From Antilocapra americana (Eukaryota; Chordata; Mammalia; Artiodactyla; Antilocapridae), in contig ML660201.1 in NCBI GenBank assembly GCA_007570785.1, positions 41,182,863 to 41,246,862 of the forward strand: DNA of 64,000 nt. Reading direction: 5' to 3'. Made by a program: the position numbers and the translations under genes. Numbering within the stretch: position 1 is the stretch's first letter; the number at the start of each line of letters is the position of its first letter. Under the pieces are notes generated by a model. It did not search any database, was not told the DNA's origin, and worked only from the letters and a program-made list of their open reading frames with translations. Positions 23,219-35,112 of the stretch are shown piece by piece.

Positions 23219-23825
23219 TTTTCCCAGAACCATTTATTGGAGAGGCTGTCTTTGCCCCATTGTATATTCTTGCCTCCTTTGTCAAAAACAACGTACCCAT
23301 AGGTGCATGGGTTTATTTCCGGGCTTTCTATCGTGTTCCATTGGTCTATATTTCTGTTTTTGTGCCAGTACCATGCTGTCCTGATGACTGTAGCGTTGTA
23401 GTATAACCTAAAGTCAAGAAACTTCATTCCTTTAGCTCCATTCTTCTTTCTCAAGACTGCTTTGGCTATTTGGGTTATTTTGTGTTTCCATATGAATTGT
23501 GAAATTATTTGTTCTATTTCTGTGGAAAATGCCTTTGGCAATTTGATAGGGATCAGACTGAATTTGTAGATTGCATTTGGTAGTATAGTCATTTTCACAA
23601 TATTGATTCTTCTTACCCAGGAACATGGAATATCTCTCTGTTTATGTTGTCTTTGGTTTCTTTCTTTAGTGTCTTAAAATTTTCTGTGTACAGTTCTTTT
23701 GTCTCCTTAGGTAAGTTTATTCCTAGATATTTAATTCTTTTTGTTGCCATGGTGAATGGGATTGATTCCTTAATGCCTCTTTCTGATTTTTCATTGTTAG
23801 TATATAGAGATTCAAGTGATTTCTG
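23216..23825 (-). mobile_element. Bovid L1, ORF2 (second segment)
   Basis: Continuation of the minus-strand L1 beyond the SINE. The complement of 23194-23598 reads the region near the end of the RT domain ([20 protein letters not shown]). The upstream end is near 23825, where a different, older L1 segment takes over. Confidence 0.85.
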
Positions 23826-24052
23826 TGTATACATGCCACATTTTCTTTATCGATTTGTCCGTTGGTGGACATTTAGGTTGTTTCCATTTCTTGGATATTG
23901 AGAATATTGTTATTATGAACATAGGGGTGCATGTATTTTTTTGAGTTATAGTTTTGTCCACCAGAAGAGGGATTGTGAATCATATAGTAATTTTAATTTT
24001 AGTTTTCTGAGGAACCTCCATACTGTTTTCTAGCTTACTTTCTCACCAACAG
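23826..24052 (-). mobile_element. Older artiodactyl L1, second segment
   Basis: The sequence 'atttgtccgttggtggacat' and 'gaggaacctccatactgttt' continues the L1 left at 20663. The shared duplication (20152-20163 / 24053-24064) supports one insertion later split by others. Confidence 0.75.
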
Positions 24053-24064
24053 ACTAGCACATAT

Positions 24065-27000
24065 CTCCTTAAAGAAACAGTAAAGGAAACTCTCTAATAA
24101 GAAAGGATATGATAATAGAAAAAGGCCTAGAAATTCAGCAAAAAGGAAGAACAATGGAATGGAAAATAATAGGACTGAATATAATTGACTATCATCTCCT
24201 TTAAGTTTTTAGAATCTTATTTGGTTGAAGCAAAAATCGTAACAGTATCTGTTGTGGTACTCAGTGTATATAGAGGAAATAATGAGACAACTGTATATTA
24301 AAAATGGGGAAAGCAATTTCAGTATTCCACTGAAATGGTAAAACATTTATACATACTGAATATGTAACTTGTACCACATATGGTATTTTCTAAGAAAATA
24401 TTCAAAACTGTATGCTCAAATATAATAGAAATAACTGAAGATGAAATCCTACAATATGTCAAATAACTCTTCAGGAAAGCTAGGAAAGGGAAACAGAGGA
24501 ATGAGAAACTGAGGCAATGAACAGAAAACAAATGTTAAGATAGCAGAAGTAGGTCCTAAGGTGTCAATAATTACGTAAATAGCCAAAATATACCAATTAA
24601 AATACAGAGATTGCCAAAGCAACAACAACAAAAAATATGACACAACTGTATACTGTCCATAAGAAATTCACTTCAAATACAATGGACTGGGTATATTGAA
24701 AGTAAAAGACTGGAAAAAATATGTTAAGGTTAATGTTTTTAAAAGTAAGAATGGCTATTTTAATATCAGAAAAAGTAGATTTAAGAGCTGAGAAAATCAG
24801 TAGAGACAATAGCTGACATGTAATAATAAAAGAAGTAATCCACCAAATTGACAACAAATCTAAATGTGTATACACCAAATAAAAGAGTTTCAAACCCAAT
24901 GAAATAAAATCAGATAGAACTGAAAGGAAAAATAGACAAATTCACAATAATAGTTGAGGTCTTCATCACCTCACTGTCAACAATTGATGGAACTAAATAC
25001 AGAAATTTAGAAAAGATGTAGAAGAACTGAACAGTTCTATCAACTAACAAGAGCTATTTGACATATATAGTACACTCTACAACTGCAGACTATTCATTCT
25101 TTTCGAGTATGCATGTAACCTTCACCAAGATAGACCATACTCAGAGTTGTAAAACAAACCTCAACATATTTAAAAGAATTAAATTCGTAAAGTATGCTCT
25201 CTGACAATATTGGAATAAAACTAGAATTCAGTAATAGAGAAGAGAATCTGCAAATAATTTGTAGTTCACAGATGCTAAATAGGGAGCAATCAATGCTCCA
25301 AAAGTGAAGTCTCAGAGAAAAAATAAACATAAAACTGAATGAAAATAAAAATAGAGCTTATCAGAATTTGTTGAATACAGCTAAAGCAGTGCTGAGAGGG
25401 AAATTTATACCACTAATATTTAAACTAGAAAACAGGAAAGGTAGCAAATGAATATTCAAAGTTCCTACCCCTGTAAGCCAGAAAAAGAAGAACAAAATAA
25501 ACCCAAACAACTATAAGTAAGGAAATAATAATTATAGAGCAGAAATAAATAAAATCGAAAATAGAGGCTGAGGAGAAAATCAATAAAATTAAAAACTGTT
25601 TCTTTGGAAAAAATGAATAAAATTGATAAAGGTAAAAGAGAAAGGTACAAATAAATAAAATCAGAAATGAAACAGATATCACTATGGATTCTGAAGTCAT
25701 TAAAAAGTTGAGAGGAATAATATAACTAAAATGGGATAGCTTAAAGAAAATGGCCCAATTCCTCAAAAACTGCAAACTACCAAACTCAACCAAAATGAAG
25801 CAAAGTACCAAACTCAACCAAGATGAAAACAATAACATGAATAATCTTAAATCAATTGACTTTGTAATTTAAAAGCCCTTGAAAAAGAAATTTCCATACT
25901 CACGATAGTATGGAAATACTATTTCACTGGAGATTTTTACTGAATAGTTAAAGAATTAACACTTATTTTACTTAATCTCTTGCTGAAAAGGGACTATTTT
26001 CCAGCTAATTTATGAGGCCAGTATTACTTTGATACCCCAAACTGAAAAAGTAGTTACAAAAAGAAAAGAAAAAAAGCAAATAAAACCCTCCAAAACAAAA
26101 CTGAAGGCCACTATCTCACAGGTTTGTTGTCTTATATCCTGAGACTTTACTGAACAAACAAAAATTTATTGCATTTCTGTATGCTAACTATGAATAATGT
26201 GGAAGCCAAAATTAAAACACAGTACCTTTTTAATATTTCCAAAGAAAATGAAATACTTAAATATGAACTTACCAAAACATGTACAGGTTCTGCATGCTGA
26301 AATAAACAAAATGTTAATGAAAAAAATCAAAGAAGATTTAAACAAATGAGATAGACACTGACTCATGGTTTGGAAGACTCAAAATAATGAAGGTGTCAGT
26401 TCTCCCTAAATTGAGCTTTAGGTTTAATGAAATTCCTATGAGGTTACCATCAAGGGTTTTTATTGACATAGCCATGCTTATTATAACAATTTTCTGGAGA
26501 AGCACAAGTGCTAGATTAAGTAAAAGACTCTTTTCAAAAAGGAATAAGGCAGGAAATACCACTCTACTGGTGTTAACTCTTACAGAGTAGGTATAGTAAT
26601 CACAACAGTGTTGTATTATTGGAGACACAGAGACAATAAATTGATGGAACAGAATGCAGAACCCAGAAATACACCCTCATAGATATGCCTAACTGATACT
26701 GTGTAGAGGTGCGAAAACATTGCAATGGAGGAAGGACAGCCTTTTTTTAAAAAAAACTTTGTGGGATCAATTGCACATCCATAGAAAATAAGAATAAACA
26801 TCAACCTAAATCTCACAGCTTATGCAAAATTTACTCAAAGTAGACCACGGACTTAAATGTAAAACATAAAACTATAAATCTCTGAGAAAAGCTATAGCAT
26901 AAAATTGTAAGAATCTAGAGCAGGGTAATAAGTTCATAGAATTGACATTAAAGGCATGAACTATATAAAGAGAAAAGATGATAAAGTAGACTTTCTGTTA

Positions 27001-28140
27001 TGTGAAAGGTCTTCCTAAAAGCATGACAAGACAAGCTATTGAGTGGGAGAAAATAATTGTAGGCTATATATCTGATAAGGGATTTTCATCTAGAATATAT
27101 AAAGAACTCTTAAAAGTCAGCAGTAGAACCAAAACCAGTCCAATTAGAAAATGGGTGAAAGACCCAAACAGACTTTTACTGAAGACTACAGGTAGCAAAT
27201 CAGCAGATGAAAAGGTGTTTAAAATAATTAACTATTAGGCAACGCAAAATAAAACTGCAGCAGTTGTTGCTCTATCTGTATCAGAATTACTAAAATAAAA
27301 AATAATACTAACAGCAGAAGTTGGAGGAAATGTAGAGAAACCAGATCATTCATACAGTTGCTGGTGGGACTGTGAAATGGTGCAGCTACTCTGGAAAACA
27401 GTTTGTCTGTTTCTTATACAGCTAAATTACAGTTCTCATGTGACCCAGCAATTGTACCCAGGCAGCATTTATCCCAGTGAAATGAAACCTTATGTTCATA
27501 GAAAAAACTAGTACATGAGTGTTCATAGTTGCCTATTTGTAATAGCTAAAACTGGAAACAACCCAGTGTCCTTTGATAGGTGAATGGTTAAACAAACTGG
27601 TGTATCCTTACCAAGGAATACTACTTCTCAATAAAAGGAATAAATTATTGGTAAACATAACAACTAGGCTAGATCCTCAGAGAATGATACTGAGTGGAAA
27701 AAGCCAATGTCAAAAGTTATGTACTTGATGACTATGCTTAGGTAACATTTGTGAAATGACAAAATTATGGAAATGGAGAATAGATTTGTGATTGCCAGGT
27801 GTTAGGGATAAGGACAAATGCAAGAGATAAGTGATTGCAGTTATAAACATGCCACCTTTGTGGCATTAGAATTTCTCTGTAACTTGACTTTGGTGGTGGT
27901 CATGATACAATTGCATAGAACTAAACCCATGCACACGAGTGAGCACACATAAAACTGGCGACATCTGAGTAAGTTCAGGGGATTATATCAATGTCAATTT
28001 CCTGGTTGTACTATTGTACTGTAGTTACTATGGTAGATGTTACCCTTAGAGAAAGCTGGACAAAGAATGTAAGAGACCTCTTCATATTATTTTTTATAAC
28101 TTCATGGAAACCTCAACCATCTTATTATTAAATGTCAAAA
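24065..28140 (+). mobile_element. Ancient L1M, ORF2 to 3' end
   Basis: Plus-strand continuation of the L1M: endonuclease and RT region (degraded, many stops), the block 'ggaagactcaaaataatgaa', the C-terminal region around 'cccagcaattgtacccaggc' and the 3' end with an A-rich terminus near 28137-28144. Short open pieces (26387-26590, 27002-27238 reading EWEKIIVGYISDKGFSSRIY) confirm orientation. With 18640-20163 it is about 5.6 kb, close to full length for an old L1. Confidence 0.8.
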
Positions 28141-28226
28141 AAAAATTTAGGCATTTAGAATAGTGCCTGGCCAGTATCATCATCAATTTATGTATATTTA
28201 TTATTACCACCATCGTGACATTGCTT

Positions 28227-30396
28227 GTTGTTGTTCAGTTGCTAAGCCATGTCTGACTCCTTGAGACTCGGTGGACTGCAGCATGTCAGGCCCCCTTGTC
28301 CTTCACTGTCTCTTGGAGTTTGCTCACATTCATGTCCATTGAGTTGATGATGCTATCTAACATCCCATCCTTTGCTGCCCCCTTCCCCTCCTGCCCTCAG
28401 TCTTTCTCAGCATCAGGGTCTTTTCCAATGAGTCAGCTCTTTGCATCAGGTGACCAAAGCATTGAAGCTTCAGCATCAGTCCTTCCAGTGAACATTTAGG
28501 CTTACTTTCCTTTAGGATGGACTGGTTTGATCCCCTCACTATCCACAGGACTCCAAAGAGTCTTCTCCAGCACCAGTCTGAAAGCATCAATTCTTTGGCA
28601 TTCAGTGTTCTTTATGGTCCAACTCTCTCATCAGTACATGATTACTAGAGAACCCATAGCTTTGACTATATGGACCTTTGTTGCCAAAGTAATGTCTCTG
28701 CTTTTTTAATATGCTGTCTAGGTTGGTCATAGCTTTTCTTCCAAGGAGCAAGCATCTTTTAATTTCGTGGATTCAGTGATTTTGAAGCCCAACAGGATAA
28801 AATGTGTCACTGCTTCTGCTTTTTCCCCTCTGTTTGCCATGAAGTGATGGCATTGGATGCCATGATCTTAGTTTTTTAAATGTTGACTTTCAAGCAAGCT
28901 TTATCACTCTCCTCTTTCACTCTTAAGATATTCTTAGTTTCTCTTCACTTTCTGCCTTTAGAGTGGTGTCATTGTCATATCTGAAGTTGTTAATATTTCT
29001 CCCGTCAATCTTGATTCTAGCTTGTGATTAATCTAGCCTGGCATTTCTTATGATGTACTCTGCATGTAAGTTAAAATAAGCAGGCCAACAGTATAGAGCC
29101 ATTGTCTTATTCCTTTCCTAATTTTGAACAGTCCATTGTTCCACTTTCTGATTCTAACTGTTGCTTCTTGACCTGTATACAGGTTTCCCAGGAGATAGGT
29201 AAGGTGGTCCAGTATTCCCATCTCTTTAAGAATTTTCCACCATTTGTTGTGATACACACAGTCAAAGGCTTTAGCATATTCAGTGGAGCAGACATAAATA
29301 TTTTTTTTCTGAAATTACCTTGCTTTCTCCATAATCCAACAAATGCTGGCAATTTGATCTCTGGTTCTTCTGCCTTTTCTAAACCCAGCTTGTATATCTG
29401 GAATTTCTCGATTCAAGTACCATTGAATCCTCGCTTGAAGGATTTTAAGCATAACCTTACTAGCATGTGAAATGAGTGCAGTTGTACTCTAGTTTGAAGA
29501 TTCTTTGGCTTTGCTTTGGAATGAAAACTGACCTTTTCTAGTCCTGTGGTCACGACTGAGTTTTCCAAATTTCCTGTCATATTGAGTGCAGCACTTTAAC
29601 AGTATCATCTTTGAGGATTTTAAATAGTTCAGCTATTCCATCACCTCTACTAACTTTGTTCCTAGTGATGCTTCCTAAGGCCCACTTGACTTCGCACTCC
29701 AGGATGTCTGGCTCTAGGTGAGTGATCACACCATCGCAGTTATCTGGATCATCAAGAACTTTTTCATACAATTCTTCTGTGTATTCTTGCCACCTCTTCT
29801 TAATATCTTCTGCTTCTGTTAGGTCCATACCATTTCTGTCCTTTATTGTGCCCATCTTTGCATGAAATGTTCCCTTGGTATCTCTAATTTTTTTTTAAGG
29901 AATCTCTAATCTTTCCCATTCTGTTGTTTTCCTCTGTATCTTTGTGTTGTTCACTTAAGAAGGCTTTCTTATCTCCTTGCTATTCTTTGGAACTCTGCAT
30001 TCATATATCTTTCCTTTTTTCTTTTGCCTTTCACTACTCTTCTTTCCTTAGAAATTTGTAAAGCCTTGTTACACAACCACTTTGCCTTCTTGCATTTCTT
30101 TTTCTTTGGGATAATTTTGGTCACTGCCTCCTGTAAAATGTTAGAAACTTCCATCCATAACTCTTCAGGCATTCTACCAGATCTAATCCCTTGAGTCTAT
30201 TCATCACTACACTGTATAATTATAAGATATTTAATTTAGGTTATACCTGAAAGGCCTAGTGGTTTTACCTACATTTTTCAATTCAAGCCTGAATTTTGTA
30301 ATGTGGAGCTCATGACTTGAGCCAGGTCAGCTCCTGGTCTTGGTTTTACTGACTATATAGAGCTTCTCCATCTTCAGCTGCAAAGGACATAATCAG
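28227..30396 (-). mobile_element. BovB LINE (host), 3' segment with RT domain
   Basis: Minus-strand BovB from its tail at 28227 into the RT domain and beyond. Broken RT pieces lie on the complement of 28357-28590, 29107-29352 and 29577-29855 (DLTEAEDIKKRWQEYTEELY). Stops and frameshifts are numerous. It is interrupted after 30396 by another BovB and resumes at 31105. Confidence 0.92.
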
Positions 30397-31104
30397 TTCA
30401 GTTTAGTTCCGTCGCTCAGTCCTTTCTGACTGTTTGTGAGCCCATGGACTGCAGCATGCCAGGCTACCCTACCCATCACCAACTCCTGGAGCTTGCTCAA
30501 ACTCATGTCCTTCGAGTTAGGGATGCCATCCAACCATCTCATCCTCTTTTATCCCGTTCTCCTACCACCTTCAATCTTTCCCAGCATCAGGGTCTTTTCC
30601 AATGATTCAGTTCTTTGTATCAGGTGGCCAAAGTATTGGAGTTTCAGCTTCAACATCAGTCCTTTCATGAATATTCAGAACTGATTTCCTTTAGGATGGA
30701 CTGGTTGGATCTCCTTGCAGTCCAGGGGACTCTCAAGAGTCTTCTCCAACACCATAGTTCAAAAGCATCAATTCTTCCATCCTCAACTTTCTTTATGGTC
30801 CAACTCTCACATCCATACATGACTACTGGAAAAACCATAGCTTTGACTAGATGGACCTTTGTTGGCAACGTAATGTGTCTGCTTTTTAATATGTTATCTA
30901 GGTTGGTAATAACTTTTCTTCCAAGAAGCAAGTGTGTTTTAATTTCATGGCTGCAGTCACCATCTGCAGTGATTTTGGAGCCCCCCAAAATAACATTGTT
31001 TCCCCATCTATTTGCCATGAAGTGATGGAACTGGATGCCATAATCATAGTTTTCTCAATGTTGAATTTTAAGCCAACTTTTTTACTCTTCTCTTTCATAT
31101 AATC
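30397..31104 (-). mobile_element. 5'-truncated BovB nested in BovB
   Basis: A 708-bp BovB 3' fragment in the same orientation as its host. It is bounded by a perfect 12-bp repeat, ggacataatcag, at 30385-30396 and 31105-31116. The complement of 30665-31018 still reads ITLPTKVHLVKAMVFPVVMY, so this insert is younger than the host. Confidence 0.95.
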
Positions 31105-31466
31105 GGACATAATCAGTCTGATTTTAATATTGATCATGTGGTGATGCCCATGTGTAGAGTTGTTTCTTGGGTTTTTAGAAAAGTGTGTTTGCTATGACCA
31201 GAACGTTCTCTTAACAAAACCCAGTTAGCCTTTGCCCTGATTCATTTTGTGCTCCAAGACCAAACTTACCTATTATTCCTGGTATCTCTTGACTTCCTGC
31301 TTTTGCATTCCAGTTCCCTATGATGCAGTGGATATCTTTTTTGTTGTTAATTCTAGAAGGTCTTATAGGTGTTCATAGCACTGTCAACTTCAGATTCTTT
31401 GACATCCATGTTTGAGGCATAGACTTGGATTACTGTGATATTGAATGGTTTGCTTTGGAAACACAG
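31105..31466 (-). mobile_element. BovB LINE (host), endonuclease-region segment
   Basis: Continuation of the host BovB upstream of the nested copy; the conserved blocks 'ctcttgacttcctgcttttg' and 'gacttggattactgtgatat' belong to the part encoding the apurinic-type endonuclease. It stops abruptly near 31466, the 5' truncation point. Confidence 0.85.
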
Positions 31467-31959
31467 TGCTAAATAGGTTAGAAATTTCAGTGCAGCTTTT
31501 AGACTGAGGACAGACTTCTGTAGCTCTGTTTGAACAACGACTTTATAAACAGATTCCCTTAGTCTTCATCCAGACCCTAATGCTGAGAGTGATGTTGCTC
31601 AGAAGTAGAGGCAGGTTTAGAATATAGGTTCTTGGAATAATGCTGTTGCACCCAGTACCTAACTAACTTTTTTATAAAATGAAAGGTTATTTTAATTAAA
31701 ATTTGTGGCCTTGTAAAAAGAATTGCATCAGAAATACCACATTAAACTTTCACATATTCAAATGTTTTGTTTTCCACATAATTTAAGAGACCATTGCATT
31801 TACAAGACCTGTTTATGTTTTTAGGCATACAATGTATAAAGATATACTTTTGTAACACTGACAACTGTAAGGGTTGGGACAAAAGTGTAAAAGAGCTCTC
31901 CTTTTTTATGTTATTCAAGTTAGGCTGGTATAAATTCAAATTAAGTGTTGTAACTTTGG

Positions 31960-33315
31960 ATGGTAAATGTAATTCCCAAGGTAAGTACAAAGAAAATTTT
32001 TATAAAATATACTCAAAAGAAAATAAAAGAATGTGACCATTTCACTGCAAGAAGCAACTAAGCACAAAAGAAGACAATCATGCAGGAAATGAAGGACAAA
32101 AATGTTTTAATATATAAGGTATACAGAAAACAAATAGCAAAATGACAGAATATGTCCTTCCCTTTCAGTAATTACTTCAATTGCAAACAGACTAAACTTT
32201 TCAATGGAACGATAGAGATTGACAGAATAGATTAAGGGAGAAAAAGAAAAAAAGCATGATCCAAGTATATGCCATCTACAAAAGCATTACTTTAGATCCC
32301 AAAACACAAATAGGGGTGGAATAAGATGTTTCATCCAAGTAGTAACTGAGAGAGAGCCAGGGTGGTTAATACTAAAATCAATCAGAATAGCCTTTAAATT
32401 CAAATAGAAACATTATAAATTAATAAAAGTTTCAAACAACAAGAAGATAAGACAATTATAAATATTTATGCACCTAATGACAGACCATCATTATATATAA
32501 GGCAGTTTTGCAGTAATAATTGGAGATTTCAGTATTCCACACTCAATAATAGAACAACCAGAGAGAACGTAAGTGGGGAAATAGACGACTTAACACAACA
32601 AACCGATGAGATCCAAGTCATGTCCAGAATCCTCAACAATAGCACATACATTGTTTTTAGTGCATGAAGGACATTTTTTAGGATAGAACATTTGTTGGCT
32701 GTAAATTAAGTCTCAGTAGATTTAAAAAGATAGATGATATCATGCAAAGTTTTTTTTTCCTACTACAGGAGAAATTAGATATCAGTAACAGAAGGAAAAC
32801 TAAAAAAGTCACAAATATGTGAAAATTAAACAACACACTCAAGCAGCCAATGGATCAAAATGGAAATCAGAAGGGAAATTAGAAAATAATTTGAGTGAAT
32901 GAAAATAAAAACACAACATACCAAAACTTATGGGATGCAGTGAAAGCAATACTAAAGGTAAAAAAATATAGCTGTAAATGTTTGCATTAAAAAAAATCTC
33001 AAAACAACAACTTAACTTTAGACCTTAAGAAACTAAAAAAGGAAAAGTAAATTCAAAGCTAGCATAAGGAAGAAAACAAAGAATAGAACAGAGATAAATG
33101 AAAGACTAGAAGAATGACAGAGAAAATCAATGAAATCAAAATTTGATTCCTAAACCTTTAACTAGGTAGATTAAGAAGAAAAAAAAGAAAAATTTAATTA
33201 CTACGATGAGAAAGTGAAGATATTCCTACCAATTCTATAGAAACAAAAAAGATTATAAGGGTTTATAAGTAATTACTATAAACAATTGCATGCTAGCAAA
33301 TTGATCACCTAGATG
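31960..33315 (+). repeat. Ancient L1 ORF2 fragment, A-rich
   Basis: Diverged plus-strand L1 sequence: 'aatatttatgcacctaatga' and 'gcagtaataattggagattt' are the hallmark endonuclease-region blocks, followed by 'atgggatgcagtgaaagcaa' of the RT region. There is no usable reading frame. Confidence 0.75.
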
Positions 33316-33840
33316 AAATGATGGACCTGATGGCATTATTTGTGAAACTGGGTCTGTGCTGTAAGTCTCAATTTTTGGTATTCTGTGGCTGGGGCAACAA
33401 GGTCTGCACCAGGCCAGTTGCATCAAAACTCTGGGCTCTCTTCTGGATTATTTTCTCCAACCTTGGTGCTCCAGTATTCCTGGCAGTTTGTTTATGCTTA
33501 AACCAGCCTGAGATGTTCTTACTGATTCAGCTAAAAGGTTTGACGATACTTTAGATGTGGATAACAGAAATTATAGTGATATGTGCTATGGAGAAAAGAA
33601 CATGTTTTTTAGTAACTAATTTCACAACTCTATAAAGAAAACAGCCAAAAATAACTTTTGTGTAATATTTGAAAGCATAAAGATTCTTTAGCATATTTAA
33701 GGTACTCTGACTATATATAGAGCTTCTTCATACTTTTAATTTCTTCTTTGTATGATCTAAGAGCTGAAGGGACTCAGCTATCACCTGGTCTGGTCTCTTC
33801 CTCTCACACAAGGCATTCTCTTTAGGATTCCTTCTTTCCT
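33316..33840. other. Unidentified intronic sequence
   Basis: A moderately GC-rich stretch directly after an old L1. A 78-codon open frame (33318-33554) has no recognisable domain and I do not call it a gene. Confidence 0.4.
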
Positions 33841-34340
33841 TCTTTTATTCATTCAGTAAGTGACTGCATAGTATTGCCAACACAGTTGGGTGCTGTGTCC
33901 AGAAATACAGAGTGAGTATGACAGAATTCTTAACGGAACTCAGTCACGTAAAGAGACAAGTAAAGAGGCAATTTGAAAAGTGTGTGAAAAGTCGGAGACG
34001 TAGCCTGCGTCAGTGTGGGTGTTATGAAAAGAAGGCTTCCTGGAGGAGTTAAGGAATATATTGATATCTAAATGTTTGAGTAGAATTTGGTTGAAAAAAA
34101 AAACATAGACTGAGAAGAATTTCCCAAGCAGAAGAAATGAAGGCAAAGATGGAGAGGCTGTGAGGAAGCCTGGTGCTGGGAGGTCATGGGAGAGGTTAGG
34201 CAAGGCTGGGGGATGGTGGAAGACCAGTGAGCCTTCCCATGAGGGGCCTTTTCTATGATGTCAGGCAGTTTGGGCTTTATCTGGGGGCAATGAGGGAACA
34301 GTTGAAGAGTTGTAAGAAAAAAAGTCGTTCAGTGAGATCG
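33841..34340 (-). repeat. L2-like ancient LINE
   Basis: The order 'cattcattcagtaagtgact', 'gggtgctgtgtccagaaata', 'gcttcctggaggagttaagg' is that of a reversed L2 3' end. It is well diverged. Confidence 0.6.
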
Positions 34341-35080
34341 GCATTTTCTGAAGGTGACGTGCTGAAATTTGGAGACCAAATGGGAGGGGAGCAAATGTGA
34401 GTCAAGAAGGTGCTGCTGTTCAGTTAGTGACAACTCCCACTGGGGATGACATTTGTTTGAAAACTCACCAAAAAACTCCCTCTGGGCATTGACCCTCCTT
34501 GAACTTGGGAGACCTGAGGCTTCAGTAGTCAGCTTGAAGCCATTAGGTTAAGGGCTGCCCAGTGACCCCCAGGGCCTGAGCTCTCCCTAACCCATACCTC
34601 CTCTCCGGTGGTCTGCTCTGGGAGGTACAGGTGCCACTGCAGCAAGCCTGTCTCCTGAGTTGTCCAGCTCTGATGATAAGGCAGCTTAATTCAAAGGCAA
34701 GGACAGCCCTGTGCTCAGATCCATCTCTTATTTTATCAAGTCACAGTGACCAATGAGTTGACTGTGTTGCTTAGGTGGATTCCATATTTTGCAGCATGTA
34801 CAAATTCTTGCAAAATCCTCACTTTCCATCCCTGGACCTCCCCGTCCTAATCCTGGTTTTCAGTTTGCTTATTTTCAACTGCCTGCTATTTGAACTTATA
34901 TAACCTCATCCTTTGAAGAAAAATTTGTGCCTTTTTTTGGTAAATGTTTATTGTTAATGATTTATGAACATTAGAAAGCTGCAAAATAATTTTTTGAAAA
35001 ATACAGAATTTTACATTTATCCCCAGTTTCCTAATTTTAAGAATTGAGCATCCTCCTTTCTTGGAATAATAAAGAAATAA
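34341..35080. other. Intronic sequence, nothing firmly recognised
   Basis: The first part may be a further L2 remnant. No exon or RNA gene is visible. Confidence 0.4.
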
Positions 35081-35112
35081 AGAGTTGGACATGACTTAGT
35101 GACTGAACAATA
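35081..35112 (+). mobile_element. Ultra-short BovB/Bov-tA 3' end
   Basis: Only the last ~30 bp of the shared BovB/Bov-tA terminus is present (agttggacatgacttagtga, then ctgaac), with no SINE or LINE body before it. Confidence 0.7.
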
